Shown: positions 43,144 to 52,106, counted from the first letter of the stretch. The stretch is DNA of 64,000 nucleotides from Herpetosiphon llansteffanensis (GCF_003205875.1 NZ_PUBZ01000169.1:1-64000), one strand, 5' to 3'. Translations and numbers: made by a program. The notes: generated by a model not told the origin, from the letters alone.

Positions 43144-43938
43144 GTGTCTCCTTTTGAGATTCTTGTCGTGTCACTCATCTTAACCCTAGCAATTGCCTTG
43201 CCCTTTGTCTATGCACGGCTAGTTACTGGTGGACGTAAGATCAACCGCCGCCCTCTTCCCCCAATTGATCTGATCAATAGTGCTTTGGCACGGGCTGCTG
43301 AAACCGGCCAGCCAATTCACGTTTCGCCTGGCAGTGGCTCGCTTGATGGCTCAACAATCAACCCAGAAACTTTAGCTGGTTTGGTTTTGGCCCAGCGCAT
43401 CACCGACATTGCGGCACGGCGTGGGGCAGGAATTTCTGCCTCAAGCGGTGATCCAATTGCCCATTTGGCCTTACGCGGCACGGTTCGGCGCGCCTATCGC
43501 GATGCTGGCTACAGCGAAGATTATCGGCCCGAACTGATTCAAATGCTGGCCGCGAATGATCCGATTGCCTTTTCAGTTGGCTTAAGTAATCGCGTTACCA
43601 GCGAACCAATGGAGGCCAGCATTACGGTTGGCTCATTTGAACAAGGCTACTTGTTGTTTGCAGAGCCAGGCCGCGCCAATAACATTTTGCAAATTGCTGG
43701 CACGACTGATCAGCAAGCCCTAACCGCAGCCTTACTGACTGCCAATGGCACGTTGTTAGGTGAGGAAATCTATGCTGCCGAGGCCTATATTGCCCCGACA
43801 CCTTTGGGCTTTGCTCGCATCTTAACCCATGATGTCCTACGTTCGGTCATTATTGGGATCATTATCTTTGGGATTATTTTGGTTTCTTTAGGCCAATTAG
43901 CAATCTTGCCACAAGATTTTCCATTGCTGCCTAGATAA
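43144..43938 (+). CDS. DUF6754-like membrane-anchored protein
   Basis: 264 residues. One N-terminal membrane segment (IVVSLILTLAIALPFVY near 7-22), a soluble middle domain with PIHVSPGSGSLDGSTINPETLAGLVLAQRI near 57-86 and later SVGLSNRVTSEPMEASITVGSFEQGYLL near 145-172, and a C-terminal membrane segment (VIIGIIIFGIILVSLGQLAIL). I recall this architecture as DUF6754, found mostly in Chloroflexota, but this rests on memory. The Gly/Ser-rich loops look ligand- or peptide-binding. GTG start with GAGGG upstream; first gene of the operon. Confidence 0.7.
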   Translation: MSPFEILVVSLILTLAIALPFVYARLVTGGRKINRRPLPPIDLINSALARAAETGQPIHVSPGSGSLDGSTINPETLAGLVLAQRITDIAARRGAGISASSGDPIAHLALRGTVRRAYRDAGYSEDYRPELIQMLAANDPIAFSVGLSNRVTSEPMEASITVGSFEQGYLLFAEPGRANNILQIAGTTDQQALTAALLTANGTLLGEEIYAAEAYIAPTPLGFARILTHDVLRSVIIGIIIFGIILVSLGQLAILPQDFPLLPR

Positions 43939-43950
43939 AGGATGGGTGGG

Positions 43951-44616
43951 ATGCGTCGAATTGACCTGCTCCGCAATCCAAAGCGCTTAATTCCTATTTT
44001 GATCGGCAGCGTTGCCGGTATTTTCGTTTTAATTGATCGGCTTTTTCCTGGGATTGGCAGCATTGCCAATGGCAGCCAAATTTTGCTCAATTGGGCAACT
44101 GTGATTGCTGCCTTTGCATTAATAGCTGGTTCAACCAATGTTATTATTCATCATATTAAACGCTTAGCCTCAACCGATCCCAAACGCTGGTATAGCATTG
44201 CCTTGCTGTTGGGCGTGATTATTCCGCCAGCCTTAGCCGTCTATGGCTATAGCACCCAAGGCCGTGCCAATGTCTTGGAACTTGGTTTGTTTCAAGATGT
44301 GATTCGCTGGGTCTATGCTCCAATCAGCATTAGCCTCTTGGCGTTGCTGACATTTTTTGGTTTAACTGCGGCGATTCATGCCTTTGGGGCTGGTCAACGC
44401 GAAGCCATTATCGTGGTCAGCGTTGCCTTGATATTCTTAGTGTTGCAATTGCCAGTGCTTGCTGGGTTGCCCTATTTGGGCGAAACCTTGGGCTGGATTC
44501 AACGCTACATTGTGATGGCTGGCCTGCGCGGGCTCATCTTTGGGTCGGCAATTGGCGCTATCGTTGCCAGTATTCGCATCTTGCTTGGGATTGACCTCCC
44601 ATATTTGGATCGCTAG
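43951..44616 (+). CDS. Polytopic membrane protein of the PxWL operon
   Basis: 221 residues, about six membrane segments, for example PILIGSVAGIFVLIDRLFPGI near 15-35, WATVIAAFALIAGSTNVIIHHI near 48-69, YSIALLLGVIIPPALAVYGY near 80-99, ISLLALLTFFGLTAAIHAFG near 125-144, and IIVVSVALIFLVLQLPVLAG near 149-168. No family recognised. ATG 43951 is better spaced from AAAGGA (43937-43942) than ATG 43942. It lies between the DUF6754-like gene and the PxWL-array gene, with 12-bp gaps on both sides. Confidence 0.75.
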   Translation: MRRIDLLRNPKRLIPILIGSVAGIFVLIDRLFPGIGSIANGSQILLNWATVIAAFALIAGSTNVIIHHIKRLASTDPKRWYSIALLLGVIIPPALAVYGYSTQGRANVLELGLFQDVIRWVYAPISISLLALLTFFGLTAAIHAFGAGQREAIIVVSVALIFLVLQLPVLAGLPYLGETLGWIQRYIVMAGLRGLIFGSAIGAIVASIRILLGIDLPYLDR

Positions 44617-44628
44617 GAGGCGGCCTCA

Positions 44629-47600
44629 ATGAATTGTCCTCGCTGTGGCACGCCCAATACTCCTGATCGCCAATTTTGTAGCCAATGTCAAGCACCTTTG
44701 GCCGTAGCGCCAACTGCTAACGATTTACCTCCTTGGCTTCAGGATCTTGATCAGCAACAAACCGTTGTGCCCGCCAAACGTGGCACATCGAGCCTCCCAC
44801 CGTGGTTGCAAGAAGACAGTCCTGCGCCGTCAGCTGCTCCGAGTGCCGAAGCAATTCCTGCGTGGCTCCAAGAGTCTGCTGCGCCACCGCCAGCCCAAAA
44901 TGCTGCCGCTGCTGCTCCTGCCAATAGCGAGGAGCTTCCGCCATGGTTGCGCGATTTGCAGGCAACTACGCCCGCAATTCCAGCTGATGAGCCATTGCCA
45001 GCAACGCCAAGCCCTGAGCAACCATTGCCGAACTGGCTCTCAGATCTCCAAGCCCCTGCAAATGCTCCTGCGGCTCCAGCACCACCAGCGGCGAGCAACG
45101 ATATTCCATCGTGGTTGCAAGGGTCGGCAGAATCGACACCGCCAGCACCAGCGGCAAGCAACGATATCCCATCGTGGTTGCAAGGGTCGGCAGAATCGGC
45201 ACCGCCAGCACCAGCGGCGAGCAATGATATTCCATCGTGGTTGCAAGGGTCGGCAGAATCGACACCGCCAGCACCAGCGGCAAGCAACGATATCCCATCG
45301 TGGTTGCAAGGGTCGGCAGAATCGGCACCACCAGCAGCGCCAGCCCCAGCGGCGAGCAACGATATTCCATCGTGGTTGCAAGGCGCAGTTGAATCGGCAC
45401 CGCCAGCAGCGCCAGCGCCAGCAGCGAGCAACGATATTCCATCGTGGTTGCAAGGGTCGGCAGAATCGGCTCCACCAGCAGCGCCACCGCCAGCAGCGAG
45501 CAACGATGAAGAACCGATGCCTGCATGGTTGCAGCAATTACGACCTAGCGAGCCTGCACCGCCACCAAGCATTGCATCATTTGCTGAAGATAACGATGAA
45601 CCAGTTATTGCACGTCGGGCCGGAACTGGTAATTTGCCCGATTGGCTCAAAGATTTTGATACCGAGCCACCAGTCGTACAACTCTCTGATGTTGATTTAA
45701 ATGCTGCTGGCCCAAGCGATGAGGTTCCGCCTTGGCTAAAACCAGCAACAGCACCATTGAATATTCCAGCGGCTCCGGCTGCAAGCGGCGACGTGCCAGC
45801 GTGGATGCAAGCCGATGCTCCGGCAGCACCAGCAGCGCAAGCGGCGAGTGCAGGCGATGATGTACCAGCGTGGTTACGCGGCGATGTGGAAACACCAGCA
45901 CCAGTGGCTCCGGCGGCAAGCGGCGACGTGCCAGCATGGATGCAGGCCGATGCTTCGGCAACGCCAGCACCGCAAGCAGCAAATGCCGGTGATGATGTGC
46001 CAGCGTGGTTGCGTGGCGATCTGGAAACACCAACACCAATGGCTCCGGCAGCATCGCAAGCAGCAAATGCGGGCGATGATGTGCCAGCGTGGTTGCGTGG
46101 CGATTTGAGTGATGTGCCAGCACCAGCGGCTCCGGCAGCGAGCGGCGACGTGCCAGCGTGGATGCAAGCCGATGCTCCGGTAGCGCCACCAACACCAGCG
46201 GCGAGTGCAGGCGATGATGTGCCAGCGTGGTTGCGTGGCGATTTGAGTGATGTGCCAGCAGCAAGCCCCACGGTCAAACTCGATACCACAGAGCAGGATG
46301 TTCCGGCGTGGCTGAAAGCTGATTTGGAAACACCAGCACCAGCGGCTCCGGCAGCGAGCGGTGATGTGCCAGCGTGGATGCAAGCCGATGCTCCGGCAAC
46401 GCCAGCACCGCAAGCAGCAAATGCCGGTGATGATGTGCCGGCATGGCTGCGTGGCGATTTGAGTGATGTGCCAGCAGCAAGCCCCACGGTCAAACTCGAT
46501 ACCACGGAGCAAGATGTGCCAGCGTGGTTGCGTGGCGATTTGAGTGATGCAGTGCCACCAGCGGCTCCGGCAGCGAGCGGTGATGTACCGTCGTGGTTGC
46601 AGGCCGATGCTCCGGTAACACCAGCACCGCAAGCGGCGAGTGCAGGCGATGATGTGCCAGCGTGGTTACGCGGCGATCTGGAAACACCAGCACCAGTGGC
46701 TACGGCAGCGAGCGGTGATGTACCGTCGTGGTTGCAGGCCGATGCTCCGGTAGCGCCACCAACACCAGCGGCGAGTGCAGGCGATGATGTGCCAGCGTGG
46801 TTACGCGGCGATCTGGAAACACCAGCACCAGTGGCTCCGGCAGCGAGTAGCGACGTGCCAGCGTGGATGCAAGCCGATGCTCCGGCAGCACCAGCAGCAC
46901 CAGCAGCAAGTGCAGGCGATGATGTGCCAGCGTGGCTACGCGGCGATCTGAGTGATATGCCAGCAGCAAGCCCGACGGTGAAACTGGATAACACGGAGCA
47001 AGATGTGCCAGCGTGGTTGCGTGGCGATTTGAGTGATGCAGCGCCACCAGCGGCTCCGGCAGCGAGCGGTGATGTACCGTCGTGGTTGCAGGCCGATGCT
47101 CCGGTAACACCAGCACCGCAAGCGGCGAGTGCAGGCGATGATGTGCCAGCGTGGTTACGCGGCGATCTGGAAACACCAGCACCAGTGGCTCCGGCAGCGA
47201 GCGGTGATGTGCCAGCGTGGATGCAAGCCGATGCTCCGGCAACGCCAGCACCGCAAGCAGCAAATGCCGGTGATGATGTGCCGGCATGGCTGCGTGGCGA
47301 TTTGAGTGATGCACCAGCAGCAAGCCCCACGGTGAAGCTGGATACCACGGAGCAAGATGTGCCAGCGTGGCTGAAAGCTGATTTGGATGCAGCGCCACCA
47401 GCGGCTCCGACAGCGAGCGGCGATGTGCCGTCGTGGATGCAAGCCGATGCTCCGGCAGCAACGCCAGCAGCAGCGAGCGGCGATATTCCGTCATGGTTGC
47501 AGGCCGATATAGCTGATGCGCCAGCAGCAAGCCCAACGATCAAACTTGACTCAAATGAGCAAGATCCTAATGTTCCTGCTTGGCTCAATGATCTTGAAAC

Positions 47601-49200
47601 GCCGCCTTCAGCTGCACCAACCGATTCCCTCAATTGGATGCATGAAGAAGCGCCAACCGTCAAACTCGATAATCAAGCAGCAGGCTTGCCGACGTGGTTG
47701 CAAGAGGATCTGCCAACAGTCAGGTTGGATAGCGCTGCCAGCAATGTGCCTGCTTGGTTGCAAGATGACGTAACGCCGATCGTTCCGCAAGCCAAACCTG
47801 AGCCGAGCATTCCGCAAACGCCCAGCGCAAAGGCTGAAGCTGCGAATGTGCCTGCTTGGTTGCGCGATGATTTGGATATTGAGATTCCTGCTACGCCTGC
47901 AACCGCTGCGCCAAGTATTCCTGGTAATACACCTTCATGGCTCTTGGATGATGAGCCAGCTCAAGCTGCTCAAGATGATGGGTTGTTGGGTAGTGTTGAT
48001 TTGCCTGCTTGGCTGCGTCAAACAGTTAAGCAAGAAGAACCAACCCCAATTGTTGAGCCAGATGTAGCTCCGACGATCGCTGAATCAGCCGATTGGCTGC
48101 GGGTTTTAGGTGAGCCTGAACCTGTGGTTGCTGCAAACGCTGCAACAACTGGTCGTTTGCTCGATCAAGCGCCGCCTGCCTTGCTGAACCGAACTCCTGA
48201 GCGGGTTTCGGCCATGCACTTGCTGCAAGATTTGGTTACAAAGCCGCTGCCAGAGCCAGCTGAAGTGCCAATTGTTGCAACGCCGCCATGGTGGCAACGC
48301 ATTGGCACGCAGCGAATTGTGGCAATATTGATGTTGCTCAGCTTGGTTGTTGGGCTACTCGTGCCAAATCTGCTTGCGATCAATACCCAAGCCTTGACCA
48401 TTGGCGGCAATACGAGCGATCTCTACAATTACGTCGAAACGCTCAACCCTGAAAGCCGCGTGCTGATTGCCTATGAAGGCGATTTGCGCCATAACGCCGA
48501 GTTGGGTCCACTCGAACAATCAATCGCCCAACACTTGATCGATCGCAAAGTGCCAATGCTGTTGCTTTCGACCGATACCGAAGGCAGCTTGCTTGCCAGC
48601 CAACGGGCCGCCCAATTCCCAATCATCGATCCAGCGACAGGCTACACTGGCGAAGGTGCCGAATATCTGAATCTTGGTTGGGTCAAAGGTAACGAAGTTG
48701 GGATTGCACAGCTTGGCAGTAATTTGCGCGGCGCAATTGCTGGCCTCTTGCAAAATCGCGAGGGCGCTGACGTTAATTTGTTGCGCATTATGTCGAAGCT
48801 CAATTCAAATAATCAACTTGATCGACCGCGCATTACCACCACCAGAGATCTTGATCTGTTGATTGTGGTTGCTGATGAGCCAAGCGATGTTCAGCGCTGG
48901 ATGGAACAATTCTGGTCACGCGAACCATCTTTGCCGGTGGCAATTTTAACCACGAACGAAGTTTTACCCCAAATTCAACCCTATGTTGATATCAACGTCA
49001 ACGGCAACCAAGCGGCGATTTATACTGCTGCTGGTTTAGTTGGCGAGCAGCAATATACGGCGTTGCGCTCGATCGACACAACCAGCAATGGCTCGATCAA
49101 CGCACTGAGTTTGGGCATGATCACCACGATTCTTGTGGTGCTGGTGGGCGGCGTGCTTCAGTTGCAACGGCGTATCCGTGGAAAGAGGAATAGCTTGTGA
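44629..49200 (+). CDS. Zinc-ribbon protein with a giant Pro-x-Trp-Leu repeat array and two membrane segments
   Basis: 1523 residues. An N-terminal zinc ribbon (CPRCGTPNTPDRQFCSQCQ, residues 3-21) is followed by about 1150 residues of Ala/Pro-rich, acidic, disordered sequence carrying about 45 P-x-W-L or P-x-W-M motifs: early LPPWLQ forms, then DIPSWLQGSAES repeats (about 150-290), then DVPAWLRGDL/VPAWMQADAP repeats (about 385-980), and late divergent ones. A membrane segment near 1228-1250 leads to a soluble domain (about 1255-1485, NPESRVLIAYEGDLRHNAEL...) and a last membrane segment near 1490-1513. The array would lie in the cytoplasm. No enzyme motif is seen. The array looks like a multivalent docking scaffold; the neighbouring MutL-like ATPase has the same motif. 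Confidence 0.8.
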   Translation: MNCPRCGTPNTPDRQFCSQCQAPLAVAPTANDLPPWLQDLDQQQTVVPAKRGTSSLPPWLQEDSPAPSAAPSAEAIPAWLQESAAPPPAQNAAAAAPANSEELPPWLRDLQATTPAIPADEPLPATPSPEQPLPNWLSDLQAPANAPAAPAPPAASNDIPSWLQGSAESTPPAPAASNDIPSWLQGSAESAPPAPAASNDIPSWLQGSAESTPPAPAASNDIPSWLQGSAESAPPAAPAPAASNDIPSWLQGAVESAPPAAPAPAASNDIPSWLQGSAESAPPAAPPPAASNDEEPMPAWLQQLRPSEPAPPPSIASFAEDNDEPVIARRAGTGNLPDWLKDFDTEPPVVQLSDVDLNAAGPSDEVPPWLKPATAPLNIPAAPAASGDVPAWMQADAPAAPAAQAASAGDDVPAWLRGDVETPAPVAPAASGDVPAWMQADASATPAPQAANAGDDVPAWLRGDLETPTPMAPAASQAANAGDDVPAWLRGDLSDVPAPAAPAASGDVPAWMQADAPVAPPTPAASAGDDVPAWLRGDLSDVPAASPTVKLDTTEQDVPAWLKADLETPAPAAPAASGDVPAWMQADAPATPAPQAANAGDDVPAWLRGDLSDVPAASPTVKLDTTEQDVPAWLRGDLSDAVPPAAPAASGDVPSWLQADAPVTPAPQAASAGDDVPAWLRGDLETPAPVATAASGDVPSWLQADAPVAPPTPAASAGDDVPAWLRGDLETPAPVAPAASSDVPAWMQADAPAAPAAPAASAGDDVPAWLRGDLSDMPAASPTVKLDNTEQDVPAWLRGDLSDAAPPAAPAASGDVPSWLQADAPVTPAPQAASAGDDVPAWLRGDLETPAPVAPAASGDVPAWMQADAPATPAPQAANAGDDVPAWLRGDLSDAPAASPTVKLDTTEQDVPAWLKADLDAAPPAAPTASGDVPSWMQADAPAATPAAASGDIPSWLQADIADAPAASPTIKLDSNEQDPNVPAWLNDLETPPSAAPTDSLNWMHEEAPTVKLDNQAAGLPTWLQEDLPTVRLDSAASNVPAWLQDDVTPIVPQAKPEPSIPQTPSAKAEAANVPAWLRDDLDIEIPATPATAAPSIPGNTPSWLLDDEPAQAAQDDGLLGSVDLPAWLRQTVKQEEPTPIVEPDVAPTIAESADWLRVLGEPEPVVAANAATTGRLLDQAPPALLNRTPERVSAMHLLQDLVTKPLPEPAEVPIVATPPWWQRIGTQRIVAILMLLSLVVGLLVPNLLAINTQALTIGGNTSDLYNYVETLNPESRVLIAYEGDLRHNAELGPLEQSIAQHLIDRKVPMLLLSTDTEGSLLASQRAAQFPIIDPATGYTGEGAEYLNLGWVKGNEVGIAQLGSNLRGAIAGLLQNREGADVNLLRIMSKLNSNNQLDRPRITTTRDLDLLIVVADEPSDVQRWMEQFWSREPSLPVAILTTNEVLPQIQPYVDINVNGNQAAIYTAAGLVGEQQYTALRSIDTTSNGSINALSLGMITTILVVLVGGVLQLQRRIRGKRNSL
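45100..45515 (+). repeat. Tandem repeat block 1 in the PxWL gene
   Basis: Six units of 57-66 bp coding for SNDIPSWLQGSAES(T/A)PPAPAA, nearly identical at the DNA level, including alternation of ATATTCCA and ATATCCCA between successive units. This points to recent pairwise duplication. Confidence 0.85.
45775..47560 (+). repeat. Tandem repeat block 2 in the PxWL gene
   Basis: About 25 alternating units coding for GDVPAWMQADAP or GDVPSWLQADAP, then AGDDVPAWLRGDL, some with an added SPTVKLDTTEQDVPAW spacer. DNA identity between units is high (GCCAGCGTGGTTGCG and GATGATGTGCCAGCG recur), so higher-order units of about 300 bp have been duplicated. Confidence 0.85.
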
Positions 49201-49862
49201 CAACGCTTGGCCCTTGGATCGCCTTTGGCTTGACATTAATTGTGCTCAGCCGGGCATTTGGCGAAAATCCACTCTTTCGCTTTAGCCAATATTTGTTTGT
49301 TGGTTTGGCGCTTGGCTATACCCTAACCGTGGTCGTTACAACCGTGTTTATCGTGCCAAGCGGCGATATGATCGATAACCCCAACAGCGTTGGGACGGCC
49401 TTGTTTATTGTGCCAGTACTGGTTGGGTTACTCTTATTGACCCGTTTGCGCACCCAACAGCTTTCATGGCTGGCGAACGTGCCCTTGGCGCTGTTGTTTG
49501 GGGTTGCCGCCGCAATTGCGATTGCTGGCACAATTCTCGGCACGTTGCTGCCCCAACTCCAATCATCGTTCTTCTCGGTCACGAGCTTTACCGATGGCAG
49601 TAGTTTAGCCGTCGCCCTTGGCAAACTTGTGTTGGTCATTGGGGTTGTTTTGGTCTTGCTGTCGTTTCGCTTTAGCAAGGCCGCAACGCCAGAAGCCGCT
49701 GATCATAGCGAAACACTCAAGCCAAGCGTGGTGGCAAAAGTCGGTCGGATGTGGCTCTTGCTAAGTTTGGGGGCGGTCTTTGCCGCTACGTTGATCACCT
49801 ATCAATCAGCCTTGATTGATCGAATCCAGTTTTTGCTGCGGCAAATAGGCGTGATCTCTTAG
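49197..49862 (+). CDS. Polytopic membrane protein of the PxWL operon
   Basis: 221 residues with about six membrane segments: WIAFGLTLIVLSRAF near 7-21, FSQYLFVGLALGYTLTVVVTTVFIV near 29-53, ALFIVPVLVGLLLLTRL near 68-84, PLALLFGVAAAIAIAGTILGTLL near 96-118, LAVALGKLVLVIGVVLVLLSF near 137-157, and MWLLLSLGAVFAATLI near 184-199. No family recognised. GTG start overlapping the PxWL gene stop (GTGA), so the two are translationally coupled. It resembles, in size and layout, the polytopic protein at 43951, but I see no clear sequence similarity. Confidence 0.75.
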   Translation: MTTLGPWIAFGLTLIVLSRAFGENPLFRFSQYLFVGLALGYTLTVVVTTVFIVPSGDMIDNPNSVGTALFIVPVLVGLLLLTRLRTQQLSWLANVPLALLFGVAAAIAIAGTILGTLLPQLQSSFFSVTSFTDGSSLAVALGKLVLVIGVVLVLLSFRFSKAATPEAADHSETLKPSVVAKVGRMWLLLSLGAVFAATLITYQSALIDRIQFLLRQIGVIS

Positions 49863-49881
49863 GGGTTGCGAAAGGATTGAT

Positions 49882-52062
49882 ATGACGACCGCTGATCCTG
49901 CTGCACTGATTGTCGTTGATATTGGCACATTATTTACCCACGTGGCGTTGCTCGAATTGGTTGCTGGCGAGTATCGCTTGTTGGGTCGTGCCCAAGCACT
50001 CTCAACCTTAGAGCCACCAATTGCTGATGCATGGCAAGGAATTCTGACGGCAATTCGCGAAATTGAGCAACTGACCTTTCGCGCAATTGCCCATGTTGAT
50101 GGTTTGATGACTCCGCATCGCCCAGATGGCTCAGGCGTTGATGGCATGGTGGTCAGCACCAGCGCCGCTGGAACCTTGCCGATTGTGCTGGCGGCGATTT
50201 CGAACGATACAACTGGCGCGAGTTTGCGGCGGGTGGCCCGTTCGAGCTACACCACCGTGCTCGATATGGTGACGCTCGATGAATATGGCGACCCCGATTT
50301 GGCCGAAGGCGAAAGCTGGATCGACTATCAACTAGCCAATTTGGTGCGCTTGCCAGCAGCAACGGTTTTGATGGCTGGCGGCATCGATGGCGGCAACTCC
50401 GCGCCGCTTGAGCGTTTGGCGCACATGCTTGGTTTTACGGTCTTGCGGCTCGAACAAATCAATTCGCGCGAGTTTGCTCACGTTATTTTTGCTGGTAACA
50501 CCGCCGCCTATCCTGGCATCGAAGATGCGCTTTCGACGATTGCGCCGATTACCGCAACCTCGAACGTGCTGCCAGCAATTGGGGTTGAGCAATTGATGCC
50601 AGCGCGCTTAGAATTAATTCGTTCCTACAATGATCGGGTGCTGCCAAAATTGCCAAGCTTCAACCGCATGCGTGCGATGAGCAGCGATTTTGTGCGCTGT
50701 ACCAGTGATGGTTTTGGGCCATTGGTGCGCTTTATCGCCAAACATCATGGCCGCAACACCTTGATTGTGGATATTGGCGCGATGACCAGCGCTGGCTATG
50801 CTTCCGATGGTACGCAATTAAATATCACAGTTGAAACCAATTGTGGTACGGCCTACGGGATTGCTGGCTTGGTTGATCAGGCTGGGCCTAACAATATTAC
50901 CCGTTGGCTGCCCTTTGAAATGAGCGATTCGGCCTTGCGCGAGCATATGCTCAATCGGCTGATTCGCCCGCAAATTGTGCCAATCGATCGCGAAGATCTC
51001 TTGATTGAACAAGCGTTGGTGCGCGAAGCGCTGCGGGTTGTTTCAAATGATCTGTTTGATGAACAGCCTCAATTAGCCAGCGATTTGATTATTGCCACTG
51101 GTGGCCCGTTGGCGCATACCATTCACCCAGCCCAAGCATTGTTGAGCCTTGTCGATGGGCTTGATTTCGGGCGACTGCAACAATATCGCGATCGTAGTTT
51201 GTTGATTAGCGATATTTACCTCGATCGTGATGGCTTGCTGGCGCTTGCTGGCGCAACTGCCTGGAAATATCCCGATGCCAGTTTTTGTTTGCTCGAACAA
51301 GATATTTTGCGCAATGGAGCCTTGGCCAGCTATTTGTTGATCAATAGCTCGTTGCGTTTGGGCGATTTGGTGGCTGAAGTGGAGCTTGTGCCAGTCAGCG
51401 GCGCGCCAATCATCGTGCAAATTCACCATGGCGAGATTCGACGCTTGCCATTGGCTCACGGCAAACGGGCAACTCTGCGCTTGCGCCCAAGCAAGCAAGT
51501 GCAAATTGGCGCAAACTTGCCAGGCGAAGTGGTCGAAACTGCGTTGGCAGCGATTACCGGCAGCACGCTTGGTTTGGTGATTGACGCACGACCTCGGCCT
51601 TTAGCCCAACGTAATAGCGACGCGCAAAGCCGCAATCAACAATGGCAATGGCTCAATCAATTGGGTGTGGTTGATGGACTTAATCCGTATGCGCCCCAAT
51701 CTGATGAGCAATCGCTGCCTGCATTTGAGCCAATTCCTGCAATTAGCCGCATTCCTGAACCTGCGCCTGCGCCAGCCCAAATGCTGCCAGAACGCGAGGA
51801 ACCAAACGCAATTCCCGATTGGCTGCGCGAAGAAGGCGAAAACGCCAACGATCTGGCAATGCCAGCGCCAAGCGAATTTGGCGTAGAAGAACCATTGCCC
51901 GATTGGTTGAGTGGCCTCGATGTGCCAGTCAGCAGCGAGCCAGTGTTGGATTTGGGCGAACGTCAAGCATCACAACCAGTTGCGCCCGCCGACTTTAGCG
52001 CTTTGCGCAGCGAGTTGGAAGAACAAAATAAGCCCAAGCGTGGTTTCTTCCGCCGTAAATAA
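49882..52062 (+). CDS. MutL/GlmL-like actin-fold ATPase with C-terminal PDWL motifs
   Basis: 726 residues of the sugar-kinase/actin/Hsp70 fold, related to the glutamate mutase-associated MutL (GlmL) proteins. Signs: LIVVDIGTLFTHVAL near residues 9-23 (phosphate-1), GNTAAYPGIEDAL near 209-221, LIVDIGAMTSAGYASDG near 294-310 (phosphate-2), and IIATGGPLAHTIHPAQ near 404-419. No glutamate mutase lies nearby, so this is probably not a B12-enzyme helper. The last 100 residues are disordered and carry IPDWLREEG near 643 and LPDWLSGLD near 671, the same motif as the array in the gene at 44629, then end in a basic KPKRGFFRRK. Good AAAGGA site. Confidence 0.8.
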   Translation: MTTADPAALIVVDIGTLFTHVALLELVAGEYRLLGRAQALSTLEPPIADAWQGILTAIREIEQLTFRAIAHVDGLMTPHRPDGSGVDGMVVSTSAAGTLPIVLAAISNDTTGASLRRVARSSYTTVLDMVTLDEYGDPDLAEGESWIDYQLANLVRLPAATVLMAGGIDGGNSAPLERLAHMLGFTVLRLEQINSREFAHVIFAGNTAAYPGIEDALSTIAPITATSNVLPAIGVEQLMPARLELIRSYNDRVLPKLPSFNRMRAMSSDFVRCTSDGFGPLVRFIAKHHGRNTLIVDIGAMTSAGYASDGTQLNITVETNCGTAYGIAGLVDQAGPNNITRWLPFEMSDSALREHMLNRLIRPQIVPIDREDLLIEQALVREALRVVSNDLFDEQPQLASDLIIATGGPLAHTIHPAQALLSLVDGLDFGRLQQYRDRSLLISDIYLDRDGLLALAGATAWKYPDASFCLLEQDILRNGALASYLLINSSLRLGDLVAEVELVPVSGAPIIVQIHHGEIRRLPLAHGKRATLRLRPSKQVQIGANLPGEVVETALAAITGSTLGLVIDARPRPLAQRNSDAQSRNQQWQWLNQLGVVDGLNPYAPQSDEQSLPAFEPIPAISRIPEPAPAPAQMLPEREEPNAIPDWLREEGENANDLAMPAPSEFGVEEPLPDWLSGLDVPVSSEPVLDLGERQASQPVAPADFSALRSELEEQNKPKRGFFRRK

Positions 52063-52071
52063 GCCAATTGT

Positions 52072-52106
52072 CAGGCGGCCAGCTTAGCGAAAAGCTGGTC
52101 GCCCTG
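52072..52106 (+). terminator. Terminator of the PxWL/MutL-like operon
   Basis: CAGGCG-CCAGCTT pairs with AAGCTGG-CGCCCTG around a short GCGA-type loop, 10 bp after the stop codon, followed by CGTTTAA. No long T-run, but the stem is strong. Confidence 0.65.

Noticed and set aside
45100-45515. CRISPR or minisatellite-type non-coding array
   Set aside because: The unit length is a multiple of three, the reading frame is continuous and the encoded motif is conserved, so it is coding.
45513-47536. Further long minus-strand frames with Trp- or His-rich repeats (for example within 45874-46632 and 46700-47536)
   Set aside because: Same cause: a periodic coding repeat keeps several frames open. None has a ribosome site or a non-repetitive domain.
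44751-47663. A 970-codon open frame on the minus strand opposite the PxWL array, with Ser/Ala/Gly/Thr-rich repeats
   Set aside because: It is a mirror of the repeated plus-strand codons. It has no start signal, and the product is pure low-complexity repeat.
49882-52062. Calling the ATPase a DNA mismatch repair MutL
   Set aside because: The name coincidence is with the glutamate-mutase-associated MutL (GlmL). The sequence has actin-fold phosphate motifs and no GHKL ATPase motifs.
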